NCBI GenBank assembly: GCA_003970805.2 | Contig: CP051152.1 | Coordinates: forward strand, 3,286,001 to 3,350,000 | Direction of reading: 5' to 3' | From: Undibacterium piscinae | Lineage (GTDB): Bacteria > Pseudomonadota > Gammaproteobacteria > Burkholderiales > Burkholderiaceae_D | DNA length: 64,000 nt | Shown here: one piece after another, positions 28,880 to 42,976 of the stretch | Position numbering within the stretch: position 1 is the first letter of the stretch | Layout of the letters: each line of letters begins with the position of its first letter | Notes under the pieces: model-generated | What the model was told of the DNA's origin: nothing | Seen by the model: the letters and a program-made list of their open reading frames with translations, nothing else | The model's database searches: none | Made by a program: the position numbers and the translations under genes

Positions 28880-29014
28880 TAGATCAGTTTTGTTCTCGAC
28901 TTCTTTTGTTGGCGCGGTCGTGTTTTCAGGTTTTCGTCCTGAAAACATCGTCCACCAAACGATGAACACAAATAACAGCGTCGCGCCGCAGGCTTCCAGT
29001 GCCAATAACCACAT
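28871..29014 (-). CDS. Small single-span membrane protein, 47 residues
   Basis: The ATG at 29014 opens 47 codons: MWLLALEACGATLLFVFIVW, then WTMFSGRKPENTT and a charged tail. One hydrophobic helix is followed by a cationic then acidic cytoplasmic tail. Short proteins with a similar MWL...FIVWWTMFSGRK pattern are familiar from related betaproteobacteria next to apaG and mltA, though I cannot verify by search. Its start is only 14 nt from the divergent mltA start, and its stop lies within the apaG hairpin. Function unknown. Confidence 0.65.
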   Translation of the reverse strand: MWLLALEACGATLLFVFIVWWTMFSGRKPENTTAPTKEVENKTDLPH

Positions 29015-29028
29015 TATTTTTTACCTTT

Positions 29029-30222
29029 ATGTTTAAACAATTTACCCATGTCAGGATTTTACTCCTGGCAAGCGTCTTCGGTGCGCTGGCTGGCTGTACT
29101 AGTGTTTCTCTGGATAAACCCACGATTAAAACACCCGTGGTAGTGCCGACTACCAGTCCGTCGTCAGCGTCCGCCAAATGGCCGGAACTATATAAGCCGG
29201 TCAGCTTCTCGGTGTTGCCAGGATGGCAGCAGGATCAATTGACAGAATTGTGGCCCGCTTTTATGGCATCTTGTTCTGCCATCAGGAATAAACCTGAGTG
29301 GAAAGAGCCATGCGCTATCGCCAAAGACCTGGACGCTAAAGATAGCATGGCGATTCGGGTATTTTTTGAGGCATTTTTTACCCCGCATCAGGTTGTCAAC
29401 GCGGAAGGTGCTAGTGAAGGTTTGATCACTGGCTATTACGAACCCTTGTTGCGAGGTGCGCGTCAGCGTGGTGGCATCTTTCAAACACCTTTATATCGTA
29501 CTCCCCCTGATTTGTTGGCGATAGATTTGGCTAGCGTTTATCCGGAGTTGAAAAATATGCGTTTGCGCGGCCGGGTGGTCGGGAATAAAGTCCTGCCTTA
29601 TGCTACGCGCGCTGACATGTTGCCTGCGCTCAATGGTAAGGAGCTAGTCTGGGTCGATGATGCGGTAGATGCGTTTTTCCTGCAAATACAAGGCTCTGGC
29701 CGGGTATTCTTACCGGATTCCAATGAAACCATTCGGTTGGCGTATGCCGATCAAAATGGACATCCATATAAATCGATAGGGCGATATTTAATTGATAAAG
29801 GCGAGTTAAAGCTTGAGCAGGCATCGGCGCAAGGGATTAAAGAGTGGCTGAAAAATAATCCGGCACGCCAGGATGAATTGCTGAATGTAAATCCTAGCGT
29901 GGTGTTTTTTAAGGAAGAAAAAATCATTAATCCATCGATCGGTCCTAAGGGGGCATTGGGCGTTCCCTTGACCGGCGAGCGCTCGATCGCGATAGATCCG
30001 CAACATATTCCGCTCGGGGCACCGGTGTTTTTATCGACGACCCAACCGAATAGCAGTGTTACGCTGCAAAAATTAATGATGGCGCAAGATACTGGTGGAG
30101 CTATCCGTGGCGCGGTAAGGGCGGATTTCTTTTGGGGCTTCGGTAACGTGGCTGGCGAATCTGCCGGACGCATGAAACAAAAAGGTGCACTTTGGGTGTT
30201 GCTGCCGAAGTCGCCTGGGTAA
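29029..30222 (+). CDS. mltA: Membrane-bound lytic murein transglycosylase A
   Basis: 397 residues from ATG at 29029. A lipoprotein signal peptide with lipobox LAGC (FGALAGCTS) indicates outer-membrane anchoring. The MltA domain (LITGYYEPLLRGARQRGG) and the C-terminal 3D domain with its acidic residues (MMAQDTGGAIRGAVRADFFWG) are present. It cleaves peptidoglycan glycan strands with anhydro-muramyl formation. An open-frame extension upstream overlaps the small divergent gene and is not needed. Confidence 0.95.
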   Translation: MFKQFTHVRILLLASVFGALAGCTSVSLDKPTIKTPVVVPTTSPSSASAKWPELYKPVSFSVLPGWQQDQLTELWPAFMASCSAIRNKPEWKEPCAIAKDLDAKDSMAIRVFFEAFFTPHQVVNAEGASEGLITGYYEPLLRGARQRGGIFQTPLYRTPPDLLAIDLASVYPELKNMRLRGRVVGNKVLPYATRADMLPALNGKELVWVDDAVDAFFLQIQGSGRVFLPDSNETIRLAYADQNGHPYKSIGRYLIDKGELKLEQASAQGIKEWLKNNPARQDELLNVNPSVVFFKEEKIINPSIGPKGALGVPLTGERSIAIDPQHIPLGAPVFLSTTQPNSSVTLQKLMMAQDTGGAIRGAVRADFFWGFGNVAGESAGRMKQKGALWVLLPKSPG

Positions 30223-30296
30223 TGAATCGTTTTTGTAAAGCAAGTTCTTGCAATAATTAATCTCATCGTCATCAACTTAAACTCAGGAGTTTGAAT

Positions 30297-31073
30297 ATGG
30301 AATACCAAAACATCATCGTAGAGACCAAAGACAAAGTCGGCGTTATCACTTTGAATCGCCCTAAGGCTCTCAATGCACTCAATGATCAGTTAATGGATGA
30401 GCTGGGTTTTGCCATGAAAGCCTTCGATAAAGATGAGGCGATCGCTTGTATCGTGATTACCGGTAGTGAAAAAGCATTCGCGGCTGGCGCTGATATTGGT
30501 GCGATGGCGAACTATTCTTATATGGATGCCTATAAGAATGACTACATCACCCGCAACTGGGAGCAAATTCGCCAGATACGTAAGCCTGTGATCGCTGCGG
30601 TAGCCGGCTATGCCCTGGGTGGTGGCTGTGAACTTGCCATGATGTGTGATTTCATCATTGCTGCGGAGAACGCCAAGTTTGGTCAGCCGGAGATTAAATT
30701 GGGAACCTTGCCAGGTGCCGGTGGCACTCAGCGTCTGCCGCGCGCCATCTCTAAATCAAAAGCAATGGATATGTGCCTGACCGCACGCATGATGGATGCG
30801 GTAGAGGCGGAGCGGTCCGGTCTGGTATCGCGTATCGTACCTTTAGATAAGTTGATGGAAGAGACTTTGGCTGCCGCCGCTACGATTGCTTCGATGTCGC
30901 TGCCTATCGTGTTGATGATTAAAGAGTCGGTGAACCGTGCATATGAAACGACACTGGCCGAAGGTGTGAATTTTGAGCGCCGTTTGTTTCACAGTAGTTT
31001 TGCCACTGACGATCAAACTGAGGGTATGAAAGCCTTCATGGAAAAACGCCCGGCAGTTTTTACCAATAAATAA
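30297..31073 (+). CDS. Enoyl-CoA hydratase (crotonase family)
   Basis: 258 residues from ATG at 30297 with an AGGAG ribosome site. It hydrates 2-enoyl-CoA in beta-oxidation. Crotonase signatures: oxyanion-hole segments [12 protein letters not shown] and [13 protein letters not shown], with the catalytic Glu of the family around [21 protein letters not shown]. It could be PaaF/FadB-like; the exact chain-length preference is not visible. It lies just upstream of the rRNA operon. A weak stem (CTTGCC/GGCAAG near 31099-31122) may end its transcript. Confidence 0.93.
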   Translation: MEYQNIIVETKDKVGVITLNRPKALNALNDQLMDELGFAMKAFDKDEAIACIVITGSEKAFAAGADIGAMANYSYMDAYKNDYITRNWEQIRQIRKPVIAAVAGYALGGGCELAMMCDFIIAAENAKFGQPEIKLGTLPGAGGTQRLPRAISKSKAMDMCLTARMMDAVEAERSGLVSRIVPLDKLMEETLAAAATIASMSLPIVLMIKESVNRAYETTLAEGVNFERRLFHSSFATDDQTEGMKAFMEKRPAVFTNK

Positions 31074-31237
31074 GCGTATAAATTATTTGACCAAAAGCCT
31101 TGCCTTATCTATCTAGGGCAAGCTATAGTTCGCCTCCCGCTGAAATGCGGGGGTAAAAGAAGCAAGGAAATACGGCAGCAACGGCAACCCGGCATGAGTG
31201 AGAAAAATAAGAATTCATGTGCCAGTAAAACGAGGGG

Positions 31238-31266
31238 TTGACGGGGTAGAGTAAATGCCGCATAAT
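31238..31266 (+). promoter_or_regulatory. rRNA operon promoter
   Basis: -35 TTGACG (31238-31243), a 17-bp spacer, then -10 CATAAT (31261-31266). The region just after is CTCGCTTCTG, a G/C-containing discriminator as expected for a stringently controlled rRNA promoter. It lies about 330 bp upstream of 16S, the usual leader length. Confidence 0.8.
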
Positions 31267-31379
31267 CTCGCTTCTGTGCTGCTCACAAACAAAACGCTTT
31301 GTGAAAAACGGCCGGACACCAGGCAGTCGGATTCTTGCAAGAGAGTATCGATAGCGTGGCAGAAAACACCGAATACCGA

Positions 31380-31391
31380 TCTTTAACAATT
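31380..31391 (+). promoter_or_regulatory. Leader boxA antitermination site
   Basis: TCTTTAACAATT matches the rRNA boxA core that recruits the Nus factor antitermination complex. It sits in the leader between promoter and 16S, immediately before the 5' arm of the 16S processing stem. Confidence 0.8.
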
Positions 31392-31413
31392 AACAGTCAA
31401 TAAATGTGGGCAC
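31389..31413 (+). repeat. 16S precursor processing stem, 5' arm
   Basis: This 25-nt arm pairs with 33149-33173 just after 16S, with two non-Watson-Crick positions that read as G-U pairs in RNA. It is the expected RNase III processing stem enclosing 16S. Confidence 0.85.
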
Positions 31414-31594
31414 TTGATAAAGAGCGCGGCTAAGTTACTTCGGTAAGTTAGTTAAACTTAAAAAATATCAAATGTTCGCAAAAGTAATAAATAGGATGCT
31501 TTGAGGCGTAAGCCGAGAAGTAGCCTGTCAGTTATTTGAGTGAGCGACACCGTTCGAAAGAACGGAGTTCAGAAATGAACACAAAACAGAGATT

Positions 31595-33130
<1,536 letters not shown>

Positions 33131-33223
33131 GAGTGCGTTTAGAGTTAAGTGTCCACACTTATTGACTGTTAATGATTAAGAACGTAGAGATGAAGCGATT
33201 CATCGATACCGAGTTCCCGAATT

Positions 33224-33299
33224 GGGGGTTTAGCTCATCTGGTAGAGCACCTGCTTTGCAAGCAGGGGGTGAACGGTTCGATCCCGTTAACCTCCACCA
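33224..33299 (+). tRNA. tRNA-Ala (UGC)
   Basis: 76 nt with encoded CCA. The seven-pair acceptor (one G-U) is GGGGGTT with AACCTCC. The anticodon loop CTTTGCAAG gives UGC, and the T-loop is GGTTCGATCC. It lies in the 16S-23S spacer, before tRNA-Ile. Confidence 0.98.
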
Positions 33300-33316
33300 T
33301 TTACCTGGTAAATAGT

Positions 33317-33393
33317 GGGGCTGTAGCTCAGCTGGTTAGAGCACCGTGTTGATAACGCGGGGGTCGTTGGTTCGAGTCCAACCAGCCCTACCA
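33317..33393 (+). tRNA. tRNA-Ile (GAU)
   Basis: 77 nt with encoded CCA. The anticodon loop TTGATAA gives GAU, and the T-loop is GGTTCGAGTCC. It lies 17 nt after tRNA-Ala; the order Ala then Ile is the reverse of the most familiar Ile-Ala spacer. Confidence 0.98.
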
Positions 33394-33489
33394 GTTAAAT
33401 GCGAAGGGGAAGAAAAAGCAAATGTGAGTGGCGCGCGCGCTATTGAGATTTGTTCTTTCGAAGCGAAAGCAAAGTATCAAGTATTACCG

Positions 33490-33502
33490 TTCTTTAACAA
33501 TT
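33490..33502 (+). promoter_or_regulatory. Spacer boxA antitermination site
   Basis: TTCTTTAACAATT repeats the boxA core in the tRNA-Ile to 23S spacer, as is usual for restarting antitermination before 23S. Confidence 0.75.
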
Positions 33503-33777
33503 GAGAAGAAGTAAAGTAGAAATAATCAAAATTATTTCTGTGAAGGAAATTAATGACGACAGTCATTAACGATAATTCATGGAAGGGTTGTGATTGTATC
33601 AAACAAACATAAAATGTATTAAAAAGAGTTTGAAAAGCACTGTAGCAATACAGGGTTTTAGAAAATCAAATATCTTGAGATACGGCAAACGCTAAAGTAA
33701 TACTCATAGTAATAAGAACTATAGCGATTTTTTGGTGATGAACCTTGGTTTAAGCAATTAGACGAAGACGCCAGAAT

Positions 33778-33788
33778 CTAAAGTTATA

Positions 33789-33796
<8 letters not shown>
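33778..33796 (+). repeat. 23S precursor processing stem, 5' arm
   Basis: CTAAAGTTATAGGGACAAG is a perfect 19-nt complement of 36658-36676. It overlaps helix 1 of mature 23S and extends beyond, the expected RNase III processing stem. Confidence 0.9.
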
Positions 33797-36665
<2,869 letters not shown>

Positions 36666-36929
36666 TATAACTTTAGTGGTTATAGATTATGACAAGTATT
36701 GTTTGTGTGTTTGCCTTATGTAGTAGCGTTGGAAAACGCCGCGAAGTTTGGTACAAATCACAACCGCCTAAGTCCTGCACTGACCTGCAGGCACGCTACA
36801 GCGATGGTCAATCGCTGGGCACATGATTAGTGCGACCGGGAACGGACCGCACACTCTACTGAGCTTCTTCCCAATTGGACCTTGTGCGACTCACAGAGCA
36901 ACGTGAGCCACACGAAGTCAACAAGTTAT

Positions 36930-37041
36930 GCCTGATGACCATAGCAAGTCGTACCACCCCTTCCCATCCCGAACAGGACCGTGAAACGACTCCGCGCCAA
37001 TGATAGTGCTGCAACCAGTGTGAAAGTAGGTCATCGTAGCT
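36930..37041 (+). rRNA. rrf: 5S ribosomal RNA
   Basis: About 112 nt from GCCTGATGACCATAGC to GGTCATCGTAGC. The conserved loop CCCATCCCGAACAGG and the segment GTGAAACGACTCCGCGCC are present. It lies about 265 bp after 23S, with no gene between. Ends are estimated from terminal-stem pairing. Confidence 0.95.
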
Positions 37042-37054
37042 TTTATTAGAAAAC

Positions 37055-37084
37055 CCCTCAGCAGAATCCTGCTGAGGGTTTTTT
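37055..37084 (+). terminator. rRNA operon rho-independent terminator
   Basis: CCCTCAGCAG (37055-37064), loop AATC, CTGCTGAGGG (37069-37078), then six T. A strong 10-bp stem directly downstream of 5S. Confidence 0.95.
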
Positions 37085-37094
37085 GCTTTGCGCA

Positions 37095-38991
37095 TAGCGA
37101 CGCTACCGACTGCAGCAAAAGCGTATCGGTAAAAAAGGCGATGTCAGGATTAGCTGGGATGAGGCGTTAGACACCATCAGCGATTGAAAACGGTAGCGGC
37201 AAAAACCTATGCAGTGCTTCCATACAGCTATGCTGGAACTAGGGGGATAGCATGTCGCAAAGGTTTTTCCATCGTCTTGGCGCCTCATTTTTAGATCGGA
37301 CCATCTGTGCGACTGCCGGCGGGGTCGGATATAAGTACACGATAGGTGCACGTATCGGCACCGATATTGAACAGACTCAAAATGCCAAGTTGATCATTAT
37401 CTGGGGCGGTAATCCTATTGCTTCGAGTCTGCATTTTTGGATGCGCGCGCAACAGGCCAAGCGAAACGGTGCCACACTGATCGCGATTGACCCCTATCGA
37501 TCGCTGACAGCGGAAAAGTGTCATCAGCATATCGCTTTGCTGCCGGGAACCGATTCCGCGCTTGCCTTGGGAATCATGCATGTGCTGATACAGGAAGACC
37601 TGCTGGATCATGACTACATCTCGCGATACACCACGGGCTTTGATCAATTGGCTTTACGTGTCAAGGAGTGGACACCTGAGCGCGTTGCGGCGACCTGCGG
37701 TATTACTGTCGGTGAAGTGCTTGGTTTAGCGCGTATCTATGGCGAGTCTGCGCAGCGCGGAGAGGCTAGCATGATCCGTATGAACTATGGCGTTCAGCGC
37801 GTGCATGGCGGAGGTATGGCGGTGCGCAATATCGCCTGTTTGCCGGCGCTGGTTGGTGCCTGGCGGCATCAGGCGGGCGGCGTTCAATTGTCCTTGTCTG
37901 ATTCCTTCCCTAAGGATATGCATGCCTTGCAACGTCCTGACTTGTTTCCTCGGGAGGTGACGCCAAGAACCATCAATATGAGTACGATAGGTGATGATTT
38001 ATTGCGAGAAGCGGATAGTGATTTCGGTCCCAAAATTGAAGCGCTGATAGTGTATAACTCTAATCCTGTCGCCATCGCCCCCGATTCGGGTGCGGTAGCC
38101 AGAGGGTTCGCCAGAGAGGATTTATTCACTGTCGTGCTGGAACATTTTCAAACTGATACCGCTGATTATGCGGATATATTATTGCCGGCAACGACGCAAC
38201 TGGAACACGTAGATGCGCATAGTGCCTACGGTCATTTGTATATGATGGCCAACAACGCCGCCATTGCGCCTATGGGTGAGGCAAAGCCGAATACCGAAGT
38301 GTTTCGCCTGCTGGCAGAGCGCATGGGCTTTACTGATGCATGTTTTTTCGAGTCAGATGAGCAGATTGCCGCGCAGGCATTCAAGCGTAGCGATGTCCGT
38401 GCGATTCATTTTGACTGGGAATCCTTGAAAAACACTGGATGGACTAAGCTTAAGGTCTTCGACGCGCCGTTTGCTCAGGGGGGCTTTCCTACTCCTTCAG
38501 GTAAATGTGAGTTTTATAGCCAAGCAATGCTGAACGACGGATTGGATCCATTGCCCAGCTATACGCCGCCGTATGAATCCGTTGCCAGCAATCCCGCCTG
38601 CGCAGCGAAATATCCTCTGGCGATGATTTCCCCGCCTGCCCGTAATTTTCTCAACTCTAGTTTTGTCAACGTTCAGAGCCTGCGAGACACCGAAGGCGAA
38701 CCGCATCTTGATATCCATCCGGATGATGCGGCACAGCGCGGCATTGTCAGCGGAGATATGGTTCGCATTCATAACGACCGGGGTACATTTGTAGCACGGG
38801 CGCGTATCACCGACAAAGCAAGAGTCGGCGTGGTGGTAGGTTTGTCAATCTGGTGGAAAAAATTTGCATCAGATCACAAGAATGTTAATGAAGTCACCAG
38901 CCAGAAGTTAACCGATATGGGGGGCGGACCGACTTTTTACGATGTTTTGGTACAGGTAGAGAAAATTCAAAAAATATCAGTTAAAATGTAA
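37095..38991 (+). pseudogene. Molybdopterin oxidoreductase, 5'-truncated and frameshifted
   Basis: A formate-dehydrogenase-like molybdopterin oxidoreductase. The first Fe-S-binding and molybdopterin segments are missing. Scraps remain just past the rRNA terminator: RIGKKGDVRISWDEALDTIS (about 37122-37190, frame ending in TGA) and KTYAVLPYSYAGT (about 37202-37240, another frame). A third frame then runs intact from 37252 to 38991 (579 residues), starting within the conserved FFHRLGASFLDRTIC and including KCHQHIALLPGTDSALAL, NYGVQRVHGGG and the C-terminal molydopterin-dinucleotide-binding domain. A chance Shine-Dalgarno (AGGGGGATAGC) precedes ATG 37252, so a protein could be made, but without the N-terminal part it is unlikely to be an active enzyme. 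Confidence 0.85.
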
Positions 38992-39235
38992 CGACCGTGC
39001 TTTTTATTTAGCATTAAGTGAGGAGAAATGCAATTCCAACAGAGATAATCTTTCTCGGTTGTCGTATTTTGCTAGAGGATATGCTCGGCTTGCTTGTAAA
39101 AGGCTTGCTTAGGCTCTTCTTAGTGGATAGCATCAATCCATTAATCGTGTATCGTTAATTTTACTGCATCATTTTTTGCTCTGCAGTTGATGACGGGCTT
39201 CCAATAATATAATAATCAGAGACGAGGTAATTAGT

Positions 39236-40918
39236 ATGGATAAGTTTTGGCTGAAGTCGTACCCGCAAGGCGTTCCTGCTGAAGTTGATGTGTCGCAATA
39301 CAAATCGCTAGTGCAATTATTGGAAGAGTCGTTTAAAAAATATGCTGATCGTAATGCCTATGTCTGTATGGATAAGTTCCTGACTTATGGCGAACTCGAT
39401 ATCTTGTCGAAAAAAATCGGTGCCTGGTTGCAGGGCCGCGGCCTGAAAAAAGGCGCGCGTGTTGCCATCATGATGCCTAACGTATTGCAGTATCCGGTCG
39501 TTATGGCCGCGATTTTGCGTGCTGGTTATGTCGTTGTGAATGTCAATCCTCTGTATACCCCGCGTGAGTTAGAACATCAGCTAAAAGATTCCGGTGCTGA
39601 AGCAATTTTCATTCTGGAAAATTTTGCCACCACGTTGGAAAAAGTTATTGCAAAAACTTCGGTGAAGCACGTGGTTGTTGCGACTATGGGCGATATGCTT
39701 GGTGGCTTGAAAGGCACTATCGTCAATTTTGTCGTACGTAACGTCAAAAAAATGGTTCCAGCATTTTCCTTGCCGAATGCTATCCGTTTTAAGCAAGTTG
39801 TTGCTGACTCCGCCAAATTGTCATTGCAAGCTGTGAGTCTGGGACATGATGATATCGCCTTTCTGCAATACACCGGTGGCACTACCGGTGTTTCCAAAGG
39901 GGCGACATTAAGTCATCGCAATGTGGTCGCCAATGTGCTGCAGAATGATGCCTGGCTGATGCCGGGTATGGTCGGAGTACATTCCGCCGAGCAAAAAATT
40001 ATTGTTTGCGCTTTGCCTCTGTATCATATTTTTGCCTTAACCATTTGTAGTTTGCTGGGCACCAGAATTGGTGCGTTGAATCTGCTGATCCCGAATCCTC
40101 GTGATATGCCTGGTTTTATTAAGGAACTTGCCAAGTACAAGGTGAATGTTTTCCCTGCAGTGAACACTTTATACAATGGCTTGTTGAATAACCCTGAGTT
40201 TGCCAAACTGGATTTTTCCGGATACGAAATTTGTAGCGGCGGCGGTATGGCTGTGCAAAAGGCAGTGGCCGATAAATGGCTGAAGGTGACCGGTTGCGCA
40301 ATCGCGGAAGGGTATGGCTTATCAGAAACCTCACCGGTAGCGACCGCGAACCCCGCCAATACCAAGGAATTTTCCGGTACGATAGGTTTGCCTATCCCTT
40401 CAACCGAAATAGTGATTTTGGATGATGACGGTAATCGTCTGCCATTGGGGCAGGCCGGTGAAATTGCGATTCGCGGACCACAGGTGATGGTCGGTTACTG
40501 GAATCGCCCGGATGAAACGGCAAATTCAATGACGGCCGATGGTTATTTTAAGACGGGTGATGTCGGGATTATGGATTTCCGCGGTTATACGACCATCGTT
40601 GATCGTAAAAAAGACATGATTCTGGTTTCGGGATTTAATGTCTATCCGACCGAGATCGAAGGTGTGGTTGCTATGCATCCCGGTGTTCTTGAATGTGCCT
40701 GTGTCGGCGTTCCTGATCCTAATGCAGGGGAAGCGGTGAAATTGTTTGTGGTCCGTAAGGATCCTAGCTTAACCGTTGAGCAGTTGATGGAATACTGCAA
40801 AGAACAATTTACGGCCTACAAAAAACCGAAATACATAGAATTCCGCAATGATTTGCCTAAGACTAATGTAGGAAAAATTTTGCGACGTGAATTGCGAGAC
40901 GAAAAAAAAGCCGCATAG
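39236..40918 (+). CDS. fadD: Long-chain acyl-CoA synthetase, copy 1
   Basis: 560 residues. It activates fatty acids to acyl-CoA with ATP. The AMP-binding P-loop is LQYTGGTTGVSKGAT (about residue 212), followed by EGYGLSETSPVA, YFKTGDVGIMDFRGYTTIVDRKKDMI and the catalytic Lys in KTNVGKILRRELRD. A second copy with the same length and architecture follows 243 bp downstream. A 244-bp non-coding gap precedes it, where its promoter should lie. Confidence 0.95.
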   Translation: MDKFWLKSYPQGVPAEVDVSQYKSLVQLLEESFKKYADRNAYVCMDKFLTYGELDILSKKIGAWLQGRGLKKGARVAIMMPNVLQYPVVMAAILRAGYVVVNVNPLYTPRELEHQLKDSGAEAIFILENFATTLEKVIAKTSVKHVVVATMGDMLGGLKGTIVNFVVRNVKKMVPAFSLPNAIRFKQVVADSAKLSLQAVSLGHDDIAFLQYTGGTTGVSKGATLSHRNVVANVLQNDAWLMPGMVGVHSAEQKIIVCALPLYHIFALTICSLLGTRIGALNLLIPNPRDMPGFIKELAKYKVNVFPAVNTLYNGLLNNPEFAKLDFSGYEICSGGGMAVQKAVADKWLKVTGCAIAEGYGLSETSPVATANPANTKEFSGTIGLPIPSTEIVILDDDGNRLPLGQAGEIAIRGPQVMVGYWNRPDETANSMTADGYFKTGDVGIMDFRGYTTIVDRKKDMILVSGFNVYPTEIEGVVAMHPGVLECACVGVPDPNAGEAVKLFVVRKDPSLTVEQLMEYCKEQFTAYKKPKYIEFRNDLPKTNVGKILRRELRDEKKAA

Positions 40919-41049
40919 AGAGCGATGAATCTCGGTTGCTTATTCTGTAGATTAAACGACTTAAATTCCTTGCCCTGCTTTCTGAGCTTGATACGTTTTA
41001 ATGAAGGAAATGCTCCGGGAAATGGGCTTTTATCATGACATGAAAAAAG

Positions 41050-41074
41050 GAAGGCAGACTTGCCTTCTTTTTTT
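41050..41074 (+). terminator. Terminator between the two fadD copies
   Basis: GAAGGCA (41050-41056), loop GACT, TGCCTTC (41061-41067), then eight or more T, with a run of A on the 5' side. It would separate the transcripts of the two genes. Confidence 0.88.
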
Positions 41075-41161
41075 TAGTCGAACACAATTAATTTGAATAT
41101 AGATATGACTGTATGCGGCATCGCTTCTTACAGAGTAATTATCAGTAACTAGGAAAATAGC

Positions 41162-42844
41162 ATGGATAACTTTTGGTTGAAATCGTACCCTAAAGGCGTA
41201 CCCGCAGAGATCAATACTTCACAATACAAGTCTCTGGTGCACTTGCTGGAAGAGTCATTTCATAATTACGCAGAACGAAAAGCGTATGTTTGCATGGATA
41301 AGTTTCTGACTTATCGCGAACTAGATGTCTTGTCCAAAAAGATCGGCGCCTGGTTGCAAGCCAAAGGCCTGAAAAAAGGCGCTCGTGTCGCGATCATGAT
41401 GCCGAATATTCTTCAATATCCGGTGGTGATTGCCGCCGTGTTGCGCGCTGGATTTACTGTTGTCAACGTCAACCCTCTCTACACGCCACGTGAGCTGGAG
41501 CATCAGCTGAAAGATTCTGGTGCAGAGGCGGTGTTTATTCTCGAGAATTTCGCCACTACGCTGCAACAAATCGTTGCAAAAACCAATGTTAAGCACATTG
41601 TTGTCGCCAGCATGGGTGATTTGCTGGGAACTATAAAAGGGACGTTGGTCAATTTTGTGGTTCGCAATATGAAAAAAATGGTGCCGGCTTTTTCTTTGCC
41701 AAGCGCCATCAGTTTTAAGCAGGTGATTGCGGAAGCTGCACAATTGAATTTCCAGCCGGTTGATCTTGGACATGACGATATCGCGTTCCTGCAATATACG
41801 GGTGGCACAACTGGTGTTTCTAAAGGCGCAGTTCTTAGCCATCGCAATGTCGTCGCCAACGTATTGCAAAATGACGCCTGGTTAATGACCGGTGCTGATG
41901 GGCAGCGCTCGACGGAACAGAAGACCATGGTATGCGCTTTGCCCCTTTACCATATCTTTGCGTTGACGGTTTGCAGCCTGGTTGGAACGCGCATAGGTGC
42001 GCTTACTCTGCTAATTCCAAATCCACGCGACATGCCTGGTTTTGTGAAAGAACTGGCCAAATACAAGGTGAATATTTTTCCTGCGGTCAATACCTTGTAT
42101 AACGGCTTGTTGAATAATCCGGATTTCGCCAAACTTGATTTTTCAGGTTATCAAATTTGTGTCGGCGGCGGTATGGCGGTGCAAAAAGCGGTTGCCGATA
42201 AATGGCTGAAGGTAACCGGTTGTGCCATCCTCGAAGGCTATGGCTTATCAGAAACATCGCCGGTCGCTACCGCCAATCCGGCAACTACCAAGGAGTTTTC
42301 CGGCACTATCGGCTTACCTTTGCCGTCCACCGAAATCGCTATCTTGGATGACGATGGCAACCGTCTGCCGTTGGGACATCCGGGCGAAATCGCCATCCGT
42401 GGCCCGCAAGTGATGATGGGTTACTGGAATCGTCCGGAGGAAACCGCTAACTCTATGACCGCTGATGGCTATTTTAAAACCGGTGATGTGGGTATTATGG
42501 ATTTCCGTGGTTACACCACGATTGTCGATCGTAAAAAAGACATGGTGCTGGTGTCGGGTTTTAATGTCTATCCGAATGAAATCGAAGGCGTGGTTGCGAT
42601 GCACCCTGGCGTTTTAGAGTGTGCTTGCGTTGGTGTCCCGGACGCTAATTCCGGCGAAGCGGTGAAGCTTTTTGTGGTGCGTAAAGATCCTGCATTGACA
42701 GCTGATCAGTTGATGGATTATTGCAAGGAACAATTTACCGCCTACAAAAAACCGAAGTATATTGAGTTCCGTGATGATCTGCCTAAGACTAACGTTGGTA
42801 AGATCTTGCGTCGCGAATTGCGCGACGAAAAAAAAGCGGCGTAA
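41162..42844 (+). CDS. fadD: Long-chain acyl-CoA synthetase, copy 2
   Basis: 560 residues, colinear with copy 1; 48 of the first 60 residues are identical and later parts are more alike. All adenylation motifs are kept: YTGGTTGVSKGA, GYGLSETSP, YFKTGDVG and KTNVGKILRREL. A tandem duplication with conserved function is the simplest reading, perhaps with differing chain-length preference or regulation. A terminator lies on each side. Confidence 0.95.
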   Translation: MDNFWLKSYPKGVPAEINTSQYKSLVHLLEESFHNYAERKAYVCMDKFLTYRELDVLSKKIGAWLQAKGLKKGARVAIMMPNILQYPVVIAAVLRAGFTVVNVNPLYTPRELEHQLKDSGAEAVFILENFATTLQQIVAKTNVKHIVVASMGDLLGTIKGTLVNFVVRNMKKMVPAFSLPSAISFKQVIAEAAQLNFQPVDLGHDDIAFLQYTGGTTGVSKGAVLSHRNVVANVLQNDAWLMTGADGQRSTEQKTMVCALPLYHIFALTVCSLVGTRIGALTLLIPNPRDMPGFVKELAKYKVNIFPAVNTLYNGLLNNPDFAKLDFSGYQICVGGGMAVQKAVADKWLKVTGCAILEGYGLSETSPVATANPATTKEFSGTIGLPLPSTEIAILDDDGNRLPLGHPGEIAIRGPQVMMGYWNRPEETANSMTADGYFKTGDVGIMDFRGYTTIVDRKKDMVLVSGFNVYPNEIEGVVAMHPGVLECACVGVPDANSGEAVKLFVVRKDPALTADQLMDYCKEQFTAYKKPKYIEFRDDLPKTNVGKILRRELRDEKKAA

Positions 42845-42918
42845 GTCGCGCTTGATCGCAGTCTGGTTTTCTCAGTGAAAATCAGATAGCGATTTTCAGC
42901 GGTGCAAGGAAGTAAACA

Positions 42919-42954
42919 AAAGGCCTGCAAGAGCGAAACTCTGGCAGGCCTTTT
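42919..42954. terminator. Bidirectional terminator between fadD copy 2 and rapZ
   Basis: AAAGGCCTGC (42919-42928) pairs with GCAGGCCTTT (42944-42953), with an inner AGAG/CTCT extension. The A-rich left side and T-rich right side allow it to serve both convergent genes. Confidence 0.85.
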
Positions 42955-42976
42955 GTTTCTCAGAACCAGTCTATTC

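Noticed and set aside
37252..38991. Treating the 579-codon frame as an intact molybdopterin oxidoreductase
   Set aside because: Family members have about 150 more N-terminal residues, whose scraps are visible in other frames just upstream.
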